This document shows, one piece after another, positions 44,691-54,303 of a stretch of DNA of 64,000 bases. Under the pieces are notes generated by a model. It saw only the letters and a program-made list of their open reading frames with translations. It searched no databases and had not been told where the DNA came from. The stretch is from Flagellimonas_B algarum (GTDB lineage: Bacteria; Bacteroidota; Bacteroidia; Flavobacteriales; Flavobacteriaceae), in NCBI RefSeq assembly GCF_040513375.1, contig NZ_JBEVTG010000003.1:186001-250000 (forward strand). The letters run 5' to 3'. Within the stretch, counting starts at the first letter, position 1; the number at the start of each line of letters is the position of its first letter. The position numbers and the translations under genes are program-made.

Positions 44691-47600
44691 ATGAATTTAA
44701 AAACGAAACTAACGCTAGTTGCCCTCTTGTTCATCAAGATGCAACTTATCGCTCAGAGCATAACGGTCACAGGGGCCGTATCTGACGCGAACAACGTTCC
44801 CATTCCAGGTGTAAACGTCATCGTTTTAAACACTACGCGGGGTACGCAAACGGATTTCGACGGGAATTATACCATTAACGTAAGCTCAGGAGAGGTACTA
44901 CAGTTCTCTTATATCGGCTACGGTACACAAACCGTCATCGTAGGTGACCAAACGACCATCAATATCCAACTGGAGGAAGATGCCAGTCAATTGGATGAAG
45001 TGGTGGTCATCGGTTACGGTACACAACGAAAATCGACCGTAACCGGTTCGATTTCAAAAGTGGTCAATGAAACTTTAGATCAAATCGCCGTTTCCAGGGT
45101 CGACGATGCCCTTATCGGTCAAGTATCCGGGGTCAACATCCAAGCCACAAACGCCGAGGCGGGAGGTGCCCCGACCATTACTATTCGTGGTGTGGGCTCG
45201 ATCACCGCGGATTCAGGCCCGGCTTTGGTGGTCGATGGAATCGTAGTAAGCTCAGAATTCTTGGCCAACATCGATATGAACGATGTGGAGTCCTTTGAGG
45301 TTCTTAAAGATGCCGCCTCCGCTTCCATTTATGGTAGTGAAGGGGCCAATGGGGTGATTTTGATCACCACCAAAAGTGGAAAGGCCGGTAAGACCAAGTT
45401 CAGTTACCAAACCTATACCGGTTTCAAGCAAGCCCATGGCAGTGATGATTATCGCAAAGACCTGAACGAATGGGCAGCCCTTGAACAGGCGGCTACTGGA
45501 ACACTATCAGGAGAGACCCTTTATGCCTTGGATCTAGTAAGTATCACCGGGGTGAATCGCGATTGGCAAGATGTTTTCTTTAATGGGGGTATCGTTACCA
45601 GCCACTCCTTATCGGCCCGTGGGGGTACCGAGAATTCAACCTTCAGCGCGTCCTTACGATCCTTGCACGATGAAGGGGTCGTCATTACCGATGATTACAA
45701 GCTGTACACGGCGAATTTGAAATTCGACACCAAGGTCGGCAAACGCTTGAAGTTCGGACTTAGGGCTTCCCCTTCGTATACCGAACAGCGCAGACTGCCC
45801 ACTTCGATCCACAATCCGACACGGCAATCCCCTTGGTTGCCTATTTACCATACCGAGGAGACCCTTCCGTTCATCAATCGTGATGTCTACCCTGATGTGG
45901 GTGTGGGGGATTACTTTTTGGAAAACCACCTGATCAATTTGGATTACGACAATGACGGCAATACCGAACGACCCAGAACTTCGGGCGATTCGAACCCTTT
46001 CCAACAATACGTCGAACGCGAACATTACGAATTCAATACCAAATTATTCGGATCGACCTATCTCAGTTACAAACTTGCTGATGGGCTGATCGCGAAAACA
46101 TCATTGGGTGTCACCCTGGAGCAACGCAAGAGGGACCGTTATGACGGGGTAAACTATCATGCGGCTGGGGCCAGCAGATCCAACTACTTCTTGGAGAATA
46201 GATTTCGTACCCGATTGATTTCCGATAATACCATATCGTATAACAAATCTTTCGGTGACCACAAGATCAACGTCTTAGGAGGTTTGACCATCCAACAACG
46301 AAAAAGCGAGACCAGCCAGGTCAACGCCAATGGGTTTACCGATGATCGCTTGCCCAATGTGCAAGGGGCCAATCCGGACAACACTACGGTATTGCAATCC
46401 AATACCGAGTTGAAGAAAATAGGGATGTTCGCCAGGATCAACTACGATTACAAAGGGAAGTACCTGTTCAATGCGTCGTTTCGACGTGATGGTAGTTCGG
46501 TATTCGGATTGGATTCGAAATGGGGTAACTTTCCTTCGGTTTCGGTAGGATGGAATATCGCTAAGGAGAACTTCCTTTTGGAAAGCGATGTCGTCAACAA
46601 TTTGAAATTCAGGGCCAGTTACGGTTTTACCGGGGCCGAGAATTTCAATGTGGGGTCTGAAGTCGTGAACACCTGGCCGTATTTGGCCTTGTTGCAAAAC
46701 ACCAACGCTGTGGTCGAAGGGGTAACGGCTTCCGGAATTTCCCCTTTGAACATCGCCAATGCCCTACTGCAATGGGAAGCTTCGGAGGAACTGACCATTG
46801 GGTTGGACTATGGTTTCTGGAACAACAGAGTTTCGGGATCCATCGATTTTTATCGTAGGAACAGTGATGAATTGCTGTTGCAGAATCCGGTTTCCTATAT
46901 TACCGGATTCAATAGCGGTATCGTGAATTTGGGTGAGGTCCAGAACCGCGGACTTGAATTTGAACTTCGCACCCAGAATATCGTTCGTGAGAACTTCAGG
47001 TGGTCATCTACCTTTATCGCTTCGACCAACCAAAACGAATTGTTGAGTTTTGGGGATTCGAACAATGCCTTGATCGAGGATACCTACGGACGGAATTCAC
47101 AATGGATCAATCGTATCGGTGAACCGATATCATCATTCTGGGGATTCGTCGTCGATACCGAGGCCTATGATGAAACCCAGTTCAGGACGACCTATGTCGA
47201 CAATCCTTGGAATCGCATCAATGGGCAGGCCGATGATACGATCGTACTCGATTTGAACGGGGATGGGATCATCACCGATGAGGATAAGACGATTCTAGGA
47301 GATCCTTATCCAGACTTGATCTATAGCCTTACCAATGCCTTTGAATTCGGGCAATTCGATTTCTCTTTCATGGTACAGGGTAGCCTTGGGGCCCAAGTCA
47401 ACAATATCGGGGATCAATATTTCTATAACTGGTTCGGAAACCGCACACGAAGCGGCGGGGCCGAGCAAGCAGTTGCCGATGGACTCGTGCCACACCCATC
47501 TTTCATCCAAGAGAAAGTACTGACCAGCGAAGTCATCGCCAGTGCCGATTATTTCTCCTTAAGAAATGTCAATCTGGGGTATAATTTCAGTCCGAGGATG

Positions 47601-47792
47601 CTTGATAAAATCGGTTTGGATGGGCTTAGGGTGTATGCCACGGCGCAGAATCTGATTTACATCACCGCGGATGACTATCACGGATTCAACCCAGAACATG
47701 ATGATAATGGCAATCCCAGGGCATTTGGTTCACAAAGGGCGGGTACACCGATTTTCAAAACGGTGACCCTGGGTCTAAATATTGATTTCTAA
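44691..47792 (+). CDS. susC: SusC/RagA-family TonB-dependent outer-membrane transporter
   Basis: About 1033 aa. Signal peptide (LVALLFIKMQLIAQ), then a carboxypeptidase-regulatory-like domain (~22-100: TVTGAVSDANNVPIPGVNVIV), a TonB-box/plug region beginning LDEVVVIGYGTQRKS (~105), plug motifs (GQVSGVNIQ, IRGVGSI, VEVLKDAASASIYG-like) and a 22-strand barrel ending VTLGLNIDF. ATG 44691 is chosen since the preceding frame residues are not signal-like. It imports alginate oligosaccharides into the periplasm with SusD as lid, in this context. 18 bp before susD. Confidence 0.96.
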   Translation: MNLKTKLTLVALLFIKMQLIAQSITVTGAVSDANNVPIPGVNVIVLNTTRGTQTDFDGNYTINVSSGEVLQFSYIGYGTQTVIVGDQTTINIQLEEDASQLDEVVVIGYGTQRKSTVTGSISKVVNETLDQIAVSRVDDALIGQVSGVNIQATNAEAGGAPTITIRGVGSITADSGPALVVDGIVVSSEFLANIDMNDVESFEVLKDAASASIYGSEGANGVILITTKSGKAGKTKFSYQTYTGFKQAHGSDDYRKDLNEWAALEQAATGTLSGETLYALDLVSITGVNRDWQDVFFNGGIVTSHSLSARGGTENSTFSASLRSLHDEGVVITDDYKLYTANLKFDTKVGKRLKFGLRASPSYTEQRRLPTSIHNPTRQSPWLPIYHTEETLPFINRDVYPDVGVGDYFLENHLINLDYDNDGNTERPRTSGDSNPFQQYVEREHYEFNTKLFGSTYLSYKLADGLIAKTSLGVTLEQRKRDRYDGVNYHAAGASRSNYFLENRFRTRLISDNTISYNKSFGDHKINVLGGLTIQQRKSETSQVNANGFTDDRLPNVQGANPDNTTVLQSNTELKKIGMFARINYDYKGKYLFNASFRRDGSSVFGLDSKWGNFPSVSVGWNIAKENFLLESDVVNNLKFRASYGFTGAENFNVGSEVVNTWPYLALLQNTNAVVEGVTASGISPLNIANALLQWEASEELTIGLDYGFWNNRVSGSIDFYRRNSDELLLQNPVSYITGFNSGIVNLGEVQNRGLEFELRTQNIVRENFRWSSTFIASTNQNELLSFGDSNNALIEDTYGRNSQWINRIGEPISSFWGFVVDTEAYDETQFRTTYVDNPWNRINGQADDTIVLDLNGDGIITDEDKTILGDPYPDLIYSLTNAFEFGQFDFSFMVQGSLGAQVNNIGDQYFYNWFGNRTRSGGAEQAVADGLVPHPSFIQEKVLTSEVIASADYFSLRNVNLGYNFSPRMLDKIGLDGLRVYATAQNLIYITADDYHGFNPEHDDNGNPRAFGSQRAGTPIFKTVTLGLNIDF

Positions 47793-47810
47793 AAAAGTAA
47801 AGAGAGAATT

Positions 47811-49259
47811 ATGAAACCTATAAAATATATAGCGCTCGCAATAACCGTCATCTTCATTTCATGTGATGCCGATGAGTTTTTGAACCCGCTACCCGATACA
47901 GTCGTTGTGGAAGAGTCCTTCTTCCAAACGGATGCTGATGTAGAGACCGGAATTTTGGGAATCTATGATGCCCTTCAAGGGGTCAATGAAAATACGACGA
48001 CCAATATCGGTGTCGCCAACAGAGGGGTGCAATTTGAACACCTGTTGACCGAGCATCGAACGGATAACACCAGAAACGCCACTTTGGAAGGTTCCAAATC
48101 GGACTTCCACAGGTATTTGGTCGACGCCAACAATGTGGAGTCTGAAGATTTCTATGCCTCCATGTACGAAGTGATCTTTAGGGCTAACAATATCTTCAAG
48201 TTCATCGATATCGCCGATGCCGACAACCAGACCCGTTATACCGCAGAGATTAAATTCTTACGGGCGTATGCGTATTTCAAACTGGTTCGCTTATTCGGTG
48301 AGGTGCCCTTGGTCACCGAGGTGGTCGGCCCGACCGATAATGAGGCCTTGTTCACTAGGATTGGCATCGATGTGATCTACGCCCAGATCGAGGACGATTT
48401 GCTCGAGGCCATCGACGGCTTGGACAATACGTACAAGTCAAGGGCGTCCAGGGCAGCGGCCCAGGGACTTTTGGCCAAAGTGTATATGACACAGCCCAAT
48501 CGAAACTACCCTGCTGCCAAACAACTCTGCGAATCGATCATTAGCAGCAATGCCTTTAGTTTGCAACAGAATTTTACCGATGTCTTTTACAATGAGTTGA
48601 ATGATGAGATCATTTTCGCCATTCAATATGCCTTTGGAAATCCGTTGGAAAGCCAGAGTTTTTCTTCCGAGTTTACCTCGACCTTCCGACAGGGGCGTGA
48701 AGATGGGCAGAATATCGTGAACGATAACTTGGTCGCCGATTTTGCCGCCTTTGGTGGTGTCAGGGGGGCACAGTCGTTTATTTCATTGGGGAGTAATTTC
48801 GAAGTGATCAAGTTTTTGCCTGATGGCTCGGACATCACCACTTCCCCACCGACTTACGGTGATAATGCACGTAATGCAGGAAATGATTACATCGCCTTGC
48901 GGTATGCCGATGTGCTTTTGATGCATGTCGAGGCCGCCATCGGTTCAGGAACGAGTACCACGGATGCCGCCGCCCTACAATCCTTTCAAATGGTTCGTGA
49001 CAGGGCGTTCCCGGATACCGCCCCGAATGCGGTTTCGAGTGTCAGCAAAACCGAACTTTTGGTGGAACGCCGGGTCGAATTGGCCTTTGAGAACCAACGA
49101 TGGTTCGATTTGATCCGATTCGGTGTGGCCGACGCGGTATTGAGCGATCATGCCGAGGAAATGGGCTATGTGTATTCGGCAAGGGATTTGTTGTTGCCGA
49201 TCCCAGCGCGCGAGATCAACCTAAGTAACGGGCTGTTGACCCAGAATCCTGGTTATTAA
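47811..49259 (+). CDS. susD: SusD/RagB-family glycan-binding lipoprotein
   Basis: 482 aa. Lipoprotein signal (IALAITVIFISC), then an N-terminal alpha region with TPR-like repeats (EIKFLRAYAYFKLVRLFGEVPL, SRAAAQGLLAKVYM) and the C-terminal RagB/SusD domain (LRYADVLLMHVEAAI, ERRVELAFENQRWFDLIRFG, LLLPIPAREINLSNG). Surface lid of the SusC channel that binds the oligosaccharide. Same operon. Confidence 0.96.
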   Translation: MKPIKYIALAITVIFISCDADEFLNPLPDTVVVEESFFQTDADVETGILGIYDALQGVNENTTTNIGVANRGVQFEHLLTEHRTDNTRNATLEGSKSDFHRYLVDANNVESEDFYASMYEVIFRANNIFKFIDIADADNQTRYTAEIKFLRAYAYFKLVRLFGEVPLVTEVVGPTDNEALFTRIGIDVIYAQIEDDLLEAIDGLDNTYKSRASRAAAQGLLAKVYMTQPNRNYPAAKQLCESIISSNAFSLQQNFTDVFYNELNDEIIFAIQYAFGNPLESQSFSSEFTSTFRQGREDGQNIVNDNLVADFAAFGGVRGAQSFISLGSNFEVIKFLPDGSDITTSPPTYGDNARNAGNDYIALRYADVLLMHVEAAIGSGTSTTDAAALQSFQMVRDRAFPDTAPNAVSSVSKTELLVERRVELAFENQRWFDLIRFGVADAVLSDHAEEMGYVYSARDLLLPIPAREINLSNGLLTQNPGY

Positions 49260-49276
49260 TATCAAAAGAAAAAGCA

Positions 49277-51259
49277 ATGAAACGTGTAATACATATTTTG
49301 GGTACGAAAAAAATGATGCTGGTCGGCCTGGCCATCGCTGGCCTTGCTATGGGCTGTGTCGGTGATGAGCTCTTTAGGGATGAACTACCTGGGGCGAATT
49401 CAAAGGCCGACGAGGTATTTCCTGAGGCGAATTTCTCTTACGCTTCATCCTTAGAGGATTTTAGAACGATCAATTTTACCAACCTGTCTTCAGAGGCCAT
49501 TAGTTTTGCCTGGGATTTCGGGAGTGGAAGTACATCGGATGAGGAAGACCCCTCGTTTACCTTCGACGGGGAAGGTACTTTTCCGGTGACCTTGACCGCC
49601 ACCGATGGAAATGGGATAACCGGGATGACCACGATCGATGTGTTGGTGGTCGAAGGGCCGTTCCAACCGATTATTTTGGAAGCAGGTTTTGAAGACGACA
49701 CCCTACCTGAAGGTGGCGGTGATGGTCGTGATTCATGGCGCAACAGTGATTTGGGTGGGGTCATCCAAATTACCGGAAGTCCCGTGACTTTCGGTGACCA
49801 GGGCGCTAAATTGCCAGTACCCGCTGGCGATCGCATCGGTTATCAAGAAATTACGGTAGAACCCGATACCAATTACGACTTGAGTTTTTGGTACACCATG
49901 TTGAGCGGATCTTCGGATCCCCGATTGATCGTAGCGGTATTAGGGGTTACCGAAAATGGCGGGACCTTTGCCACTTTAGAGGAAGTTGCCGACGGCACCA
50001 TTGCTTCGGTAACGGTTACCGATGATACCGAACCCGACACTTATCTGCAGCAAAAACTGTCCTTTAATTCGGGGATGAACAATACCATTGCCATTTTCTT
50101 CACCAACGGGGATGTAGAATGTCGATTGGACGACTTCATCATCGAAGTAGGAGCTGAAGGGGCCGTGCCTCCATCAGCCGGTTTCAGTGCCGAACAGAGT
50201 GAAATCAACTTTTTGGAGTATACCTTCAACAATTCCTCTACCGGAGCGGTAAGCTACGAATGGGATTTTGGGGACGGTAATACGTCTACGGAAGAGTCAC
50301 CGACCCACGTTTACGCCGTTGCAGCGGAGTACGAAGTGACCTTGACTGCAACGAATGAAACCAATTTGTCAACGACACTGAGCCAGACCATCAATATTTT
50401 GGCACCGGTCACTGCTGATTTTACCTCGCAGGTCGACCCAGACGATTACCGAACCTATAGCTTTATGGACGCCTCTGAAGGGGCGGAGTCCTTGTTGTGG
50501 GAATTCGGGGATGGCTTCCAATTTACGGGAATGGACCCGACCCATACCTACGATGCGGATGGTATTTATACCGTGACCTTGACGGCCACCAGTATCACCG
50601 GAAACATCAGTGTGGCCAGCGAAGAAATCGTGGTAGCCCAAGGATTCGTGGTACAGGTATTGAACGGAAATTTTGACTTATACGGTACGACGCCTGGTTG
50701 TAATGGCGAAAGCACTGGTGATAATGCCGATGCCTGGGACATGACACCGAACTCCACGATCAAGGATTGTGACGGCAATGACATCCCCAGCCCTTATGAT
50801 CCATTGTGGGACAACGGCGCATTGGATAGCTGGCTCGAGGCTGAATATGGCGACAACAGTGAACAAGCCGGTTCGACCAGTGATGGTAACAACGGTACGC
50901 GAGGAGCGAAGCTGGATGAAACGGGGCGACGTCTCTATCAGGTCTTGACCGTACAACAAGGGTCGACCTATACCTTTTCGATCGATGCGCGAACCACGGC
51001 CGGGGGAATCACTTCGGAAGTATTCATCTTGAATACCGAAATCGCTGATGAAGTTGGGATCAATGCGAATTTGGGTGCCGATCCGGATGTGGATGCCTAT
51101 TTCGCCATTCCGAACATCTTTGATACCCAAGGGGATGCGTATGCGACCCATACCTTCCAATTTACGGCTTCGACGAACCAGATCGTGATCTACGTCAGGA
51201 ATATTGATGTAGTCGATGGGTCGGCGGAAGCCTTCTTTGACAACATCACAATTGAGTGA
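49277..51259 (+). CDS. Surface lipoprotein with three PKD domains (SusE/F-like role)
   Basis: 660 aa with a lipoprotein signal (GLAIAGLAMGC). PKD domains at ~50-125, ~300-370 and ~380-455, each with a WDFG/WEFG core (AWDFGSGSTSDEEDPSF, YEWDFGDGNTSTEESPTHVY, LLWEFGDGFQFTGMDPTHTY). Between PKD 1 and 2, and at the C-terminus (~460-660), are two carbohydrate-binding-module-like beta-sandwiches ending in DDFIIE and DNITIE. It follows susD by 17 bp and probably binds alginate at the cell surface. Confidence 0.88.
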   Translation: MKRVIHILGTKKMMLVGLAIAGLAMGCVGDELFRDELPGANSKADEVFPEANFSYASSLEDFRTINFTNLSSEAISFAWDFGSGSTSDEEDPSFTFDGEGTFPVTLTATDGNGITGMTTIDVLVVEGPFQPIILEAGFEDDTLPEGGGDGRDSWRNSDLGGVIQITGSPVTFGDQGAKLPVPAGDRIGYQEITVEPDTNYDLSFWYTMLSGSSDPRLIVAVLGVTENGGTFATLEEVADGTIASVTVTDDTEPDTYLQQKLSFNSGMNNTIAIFFTNGDVECRLDDFIIEVGAEGAVPPSAGFSAEQSEINFLEYTFNNSSTGAVSYEWDFGDGNTSTEESPTHVYAVAAEYEVTLTATNETNLSTTLSQTINILAPVTADFTSQVDPDDYRTYSFMDASEGAESLLWEFGDGFQFTGMDPTHTYDADGIYTVTLTATSITGNISVASEEIVVAQGFVVQVLNGNFDLYGTTPGCNGESTGDNADAWDMTPNSTIKDCDGNDIPSPYDPLWDNGALDSWLEAEYGDNSEQAGSTSDGNNGTRGAKLDETGRRLYQVLTVQQGSTYTFSIDARTTAGGITSEVFILNTEIADEVGINANLGADPDVDAYFAIPNIFDTQGDAYATHTFQFTASTNQIVIYVRNIDVVDGSAEAFFDNITIE

Positions 51260-51268
51260 ACATTATAG

Positions 51269-51319
51269 GCATCCCTCGGCACCGTTGGTTCGAACCTATC
51301 GGGCTTGGGGGATGCTTTT
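51269..51319 (+). terminator. Hairpin terminator after the PKD lipoprotein
   Basis: GCATCCC (51269-51275) pairs with GGGATGC (51309-51315) and a TTTT follows. The long loop folds itself around GGTTCGAACC. It may partly uncouple the following lyase genes from susCD. Confidence 0.6.
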
Positions 51320-51390
51320 AAATACTATTGAAATCTTGCTCGGGAAAACATGGATAAGGTGGCTCCTTGGGCAAGTCGCAAAACTAGAGA

Positions 51391-52296
51391 ATGAAGCTGT
51401 ATAACTTAGCCATAACACTTTGTACGATACTTTTTCTTACGACGGGGGCCATTGCACAAGAAGCGATCTTGGCTGTCGATTCGAAGAAGAAAACGGCGCG
51501 TAAGAAAGGGCGAAAGAAGAAGGTGAAACTGCCTGAAATCGATCTCACCCATTGGAGTGTCACCATACCCGCGGGTAGTGGTAAGGGCAAGGCCGTCACG
51601 GTCAAGCCACCGGAGATTCTGGACTACGCGACCAATGAGGTCTTAAAACCGTATATGTATAACGATTCTACTTCGGGGGCCCTTGTTTTTTATGCCTTTC
51701 CGAGTAAAGCTACGACGGCCAATACCAAATATTCCCGCTCCGAATTGCGGGAGCAAATGGTTTCCGGTGACAACAACGTCAACTGGACTTTTCAAGAAGG
51801 AGGTATCCTTAAAGCCAAAATGGCCATGGAAGAGGTTTCCCGTGATAGCAATGGCAAATACCACAAGGTTATCATCGCGCAGATCCATGGAAGGCTAACC
51901 AATGCACAACGTGAGGCCATTGGGCAAAAAGATAACAATGCCCCTCCCATATTGAAGATATATTGGGATAAGGGGAAGATCCGGGTCAAAACCAAAGTGC
52001 TCAAGTACGCCGGTGTGGATAATACGGCCGTTTTGCACAAAGAAGCCTGGATCGATGATCAAGGCAAGAAATTCGAACAGGAAGTGGGTTTCAGGAAATT
52101 CACCATTGAAGTAAAAGTCAGCCAAGGAAAAATGGTGGTCTCTTTGAACAAAAATGAGTTTTTTGTTTACGAGAGCCCAAGTATACAGCGATGGGGAGTC
52201 TTCGAAAATTATTTCAAGGTCGGCAATTATTTGCAGACCAGGGACGAAGGCGCCTATGCTAAAGTGAAGGTCTATGAACTCAGTGCGGAGCACTAA
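51391..52296 (+). CDS. Secreted PL7 alginate lyase with basic linker
   Basis: 301 aa. Signal peptide (AITLCTILFLTTGAIAQ), then a very basic stretch (KKKTARKKGRKKKVK, ~33-47) and one PL7 domain of the AlyA5-like type: SRSELREQM (~115), IIAQIHGRL (~163), ILKIYWDKGKIRVKTK, and YFKVGNYLQ (~274). All catalytic elements are present. No lipobox, so it is exported freely or through a signal-peptidase I route. Paralogous to the next gene. Confidence 0.95.
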   Translation: MKLYNLAITLCTILFLTTGAIAQEAILAVDSKKKTARKKGRKKKVKLPEIDLTHWSVTIPAGSGKGKAVTVKPPEILDYATNEVLKPYMYNDSTSGALVFYAFPSKATTANTKYSRSELREQMVSGDNNVNWTFQEGGILKAKMAMEEVSRDSNGKYHKVIIAQIHGRLTNAQREAIGQKDNNAPPILKIYWDKGKIRVKTKVLKYAGVDNTAVLHKEAWIDDQGKKFEQEVGFRKFTIEVKVSQGKMVVSLNKNEFFVYESPSIQRWGVFENYFKVGNYLQTRDEGAYAKVKVYELSAEH

Positions 52297-52306
52297 ATCG
52301 AAAGGA

Positions 52307-53239
52307 ATGGAAAGAAAATCAACTACACTATCGATTGTTCTGATACTGCTGCTGTTTGCCGCATGTCAAAAGAATGAAAAACCGACTATCGATGTTCCGG
52401 ATGTTGGTACGATCGATGAGGTCTTGCCACCGCTGGATGAAGAAGGTGAAACAACTGATGACGAAGCAAGCTTCGTACTCCCGGAAATCGATTTATCGAA
52501 TTGGAAGGTGACTTTGCCGGTGGGTGTAAACGGAAAACCCACTGAAGTCGAGCCCCCCGAAATCTTGGATTACGCGACTAGTGAAACCTTGTTGCCTTTT
52601 ATGTACAACGACTCTACCGACGGCTCCTTGGTTTTTTATACCTATCCCGGAGTAACGACCCCGAATTCATCGCGGTCGCGTACCGAACTGAGGGAACAGT
52701 TGGTGCCGGGCAGTAATAATACGAATTGGACCTTTGCACAAGGAGGGAGTTTATTTGGGGAACTCGCCATGGCAGAAATCTCAACGGATGCCGATGGGGA
52801 GTACCATAGAACGATCATCATGCAAATACACGGCCGGTTGACCGATGCACAACGGGATCTGATCGGTGAAGATGACAATAACGCCCCACCCATCCTGAAG
52901 ATCTATTGGCAAAACGGAAGGGTGCGGGTAAAAACGAAAATATTGAAGGACCCGGGGGCTACCGGTAACGAAATACTTTATACCGATGCGTGGACTGACG
53001 ATGACGGCCATTATTTCGATGAAACGGTAGGATTTGACAAATTCACCTTGGAAGTAAAAGTCTCTGAAGGCAGGATGGAGGTCATTTTGAACAATGGGGA
53101 ATCCGTGGTCTATGACGATGTGAACATCCAAAAATGGGAGGTGTTCGAGAATTATTTCAAAGCAGGGAATTATTTGCAGACCACCGACGAAGGTTCGTTT
53201 GCGAAAGTCAAGCTATATCGCCTCGAAGTGGGGCATTGA
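52307..53239 (+). CDS. Lipoprotein PL7 alginate lyase
   Basis: About 310 aa. ATG 52307, preceded by AAAGGA, gives a lipoprotein signal (IVLILLLFAAC). An acidic linker (~30-60) is followed by a PL7 domain closely similar to the previous one: SRTELREQL, IIMQIHGRL, ILKIYWQNGRVRVKTK, YFKAGNYLQ. Surface-anchored rather than released. The two genes are separated by 10 bp and followed by a terminator. Different anchoring suggests a division of labour between secreted and cell-bound lyase. Confidence 0.95.
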   Translation: MERKSTTLSIVLILLLFAACQKNEKPTIDVPDVGTIDEVLPPLDEEGETTDDEASFVLPEIDLSNWKVTLPVGVNGKPTEVEPPEILDYATSETLLPFMYNDSTDGSLVFYTYPGVTTPNSSRSRTELREQLVPGSNNTNWTFAQGGSLFGELAMAEISTDADGEYHRTIIMQIHGRLTDAQRDLIGEDDNNAPPILKIYWQNGRVRVKTKILKDPGATGNEILYTDAWTDDDGHYFDETVGFDKFTLEVKVSEGRMEVILNNGESVVYDDVNIQKWEVFENYFKAGNYLQTTDEGSFAKVKLYRLEVGH

Positions 53240-53272
53240 AGCGAATTATTTGAGTTAGTTTAGTTAAGTACG

Positions 53273-53310
53273 GGGCTATGGCTAAGACAATTTGGGTATA
53301 GCCCTTTTTT
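53273..53310 (+). terminator. Intrinsic terminator after the second PL7 gene
   Basis: GGGCTAT (53273-53279) pairs with ATAGCCC (53298-53304), directly followed by TTTTTT. It ends the susC-to-lyase unit before the regulator gene. Confidence 0.75.
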
Positions 53311-53363
53311 AACCGAAAAAAAGCGGTGAAAAGCACGGAATAGTACGAATCTTTTTCCTAAAT

Positions 53364-53401
53364 TTAACAAACCAATCTGGTTAACCAATTTGGTTGCAGT
53401 C
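53364..53401. promoter_or_regulatory. Operator at the gntR regulator's own promoter
   Basis: One full palindrome CTGGTTAACCAA (53377-53388) flanked at the same 13-bp step by half sites (AACAAACCAA side at 53364-53375, TTGGTTGC at 53390-53397). It lies 17-28 nt before the ATG, a position suited to autorepression. Confidence 0.75.
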
Positions 53402-53404
53402 ATT

Positions 53405-54109
53405 ATGAAGGTAGAAATTTTAACAAAAAACGAGAACAACAACGTCCAACAGGGCATCATTTCCAAACTCAGGGATTACATTGAATACAAGAATCTCGAG
53501 CCAGGGGACAAATTGCCCTCTGAGCGGATGTTGTCTGAACGTTTTGGGGTTAGCCGGAGCAACATTAGGGAAGCGATCCAAAAGCTGGAGTTTTATGGCA
53601 TTTTGAAGTCCAGGCCCCAAAGTGGGACCTTTATCGCCAATATCGGAAGGGTCGCTATGGGCGGCATGCTCGATGACATCCTTCGCTTGGAAGACCCTTC
53701 GTTCAAATGCCTGGTCGAGACGCGGATCCTATTGGAGTTGAAAACCGTAAAACTGGCCTCATTACGAAGGACCGAAGAAGATCTTGAAAAAATGCGCGAA
53801 GCTTTGGACGCCTATCGCACCAAGGTCGTTAATGGGCAGGATGCGGTCGAAGAAGACCTTTTGTTCCACTTGGCCATTGCCAAAGCGAGCAAGAACAGCA
53901 CCATGAACACCTTTATGTTGATCATCACCCCTGAGATCATTACGAATTTCGAGAAGTATCATGTCTGTGATTCCAACCTCTCGATGCAGGGGATCCAAGA
54001 ACATCAGGAAATTTTCGATGCGATCCGGGATAAAGACCCGAAGCGGGCCAAAGAAAAAATGAAGAAACATTTCAAGGTCTTGTACCAATACTGTTACAAC
54101 GCCGAGTAA
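53405..54109 (+). CDS. FadR-type GntR transcriptional regulator of the alginate locus
   Basis: About 234 aa. N-terminal winged helix (KLRDYIEYKNLEPGDKLPSERMLSERFGVSRSNIREAIQKLE, ~15-60) and a C-terminal FCD ligand domain (VETRILLELKTVKLAS, FHLAIAKASKNSTMNTFM, HQEIFDAIRDKDPKRAKEKMKKH). ATG 53405. FadR-type GntR regulators of uronate catabolism (UxuR, ExuR) bind TTGGTnnACCAA-like palindromes and release them with sugar-acid inducers. The matching operator arrays at three promoters support the same role here, with KDG, DEH or a similar intermediate as probable inducer (inferred). Confidence 0.92.
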   Translation: MKVEILTKNENNNVQQGIISKLRDYIEYKNLEPGDKLPSERMLSERFGVSRSNIREAIQKLEFYGILKSRPQSGTFIANIGRVAMGGMLDDILRLEDPSFKCLVETRILLELKTVKLASLRRTEEDLEKMREALDAYRTKVVNGQDAVEEDLLFHLAIAKASKNSTMNTFMLIITPEIITNFEKYHVCDSNLSMQGIQEHQEIFDAIRDKDPKRAKEKMKKHFKVLYQYCYNAE

Positions 54110-54303
54110 AAATATGGTTGTCGGAATTGCACGCTTCCGAAAACCACTAAATTGAATAGTTAGGAGGGAAGTAGTACTTATCATACCCAATGGGATTTTC
54201 AAAAGTGGAAATCCGGGCATTTCATAAGTCCTGAAACTTGCAAAGATGGGCCACGCTTACAATCGGGCCTTGGCAATATATTCCCATAACCAAACAACGA
54301 ATT

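Noticed and set aside
51287..51296. GGTTCGAACC as tRNA T-arm or as an extra operator
   Set aside because: The flanks do not form acceptor, D or anticodon arms, and the 2-bp wider centre does not fit the TTGGTTAACCAA array; it lies in the loop of the terminator hairpin.
54191..54214. Weak stem GGATTT...AAATCC after the gntR gene as terminator
   Set aside because: Six base pairs without a T-run; too weak to call.
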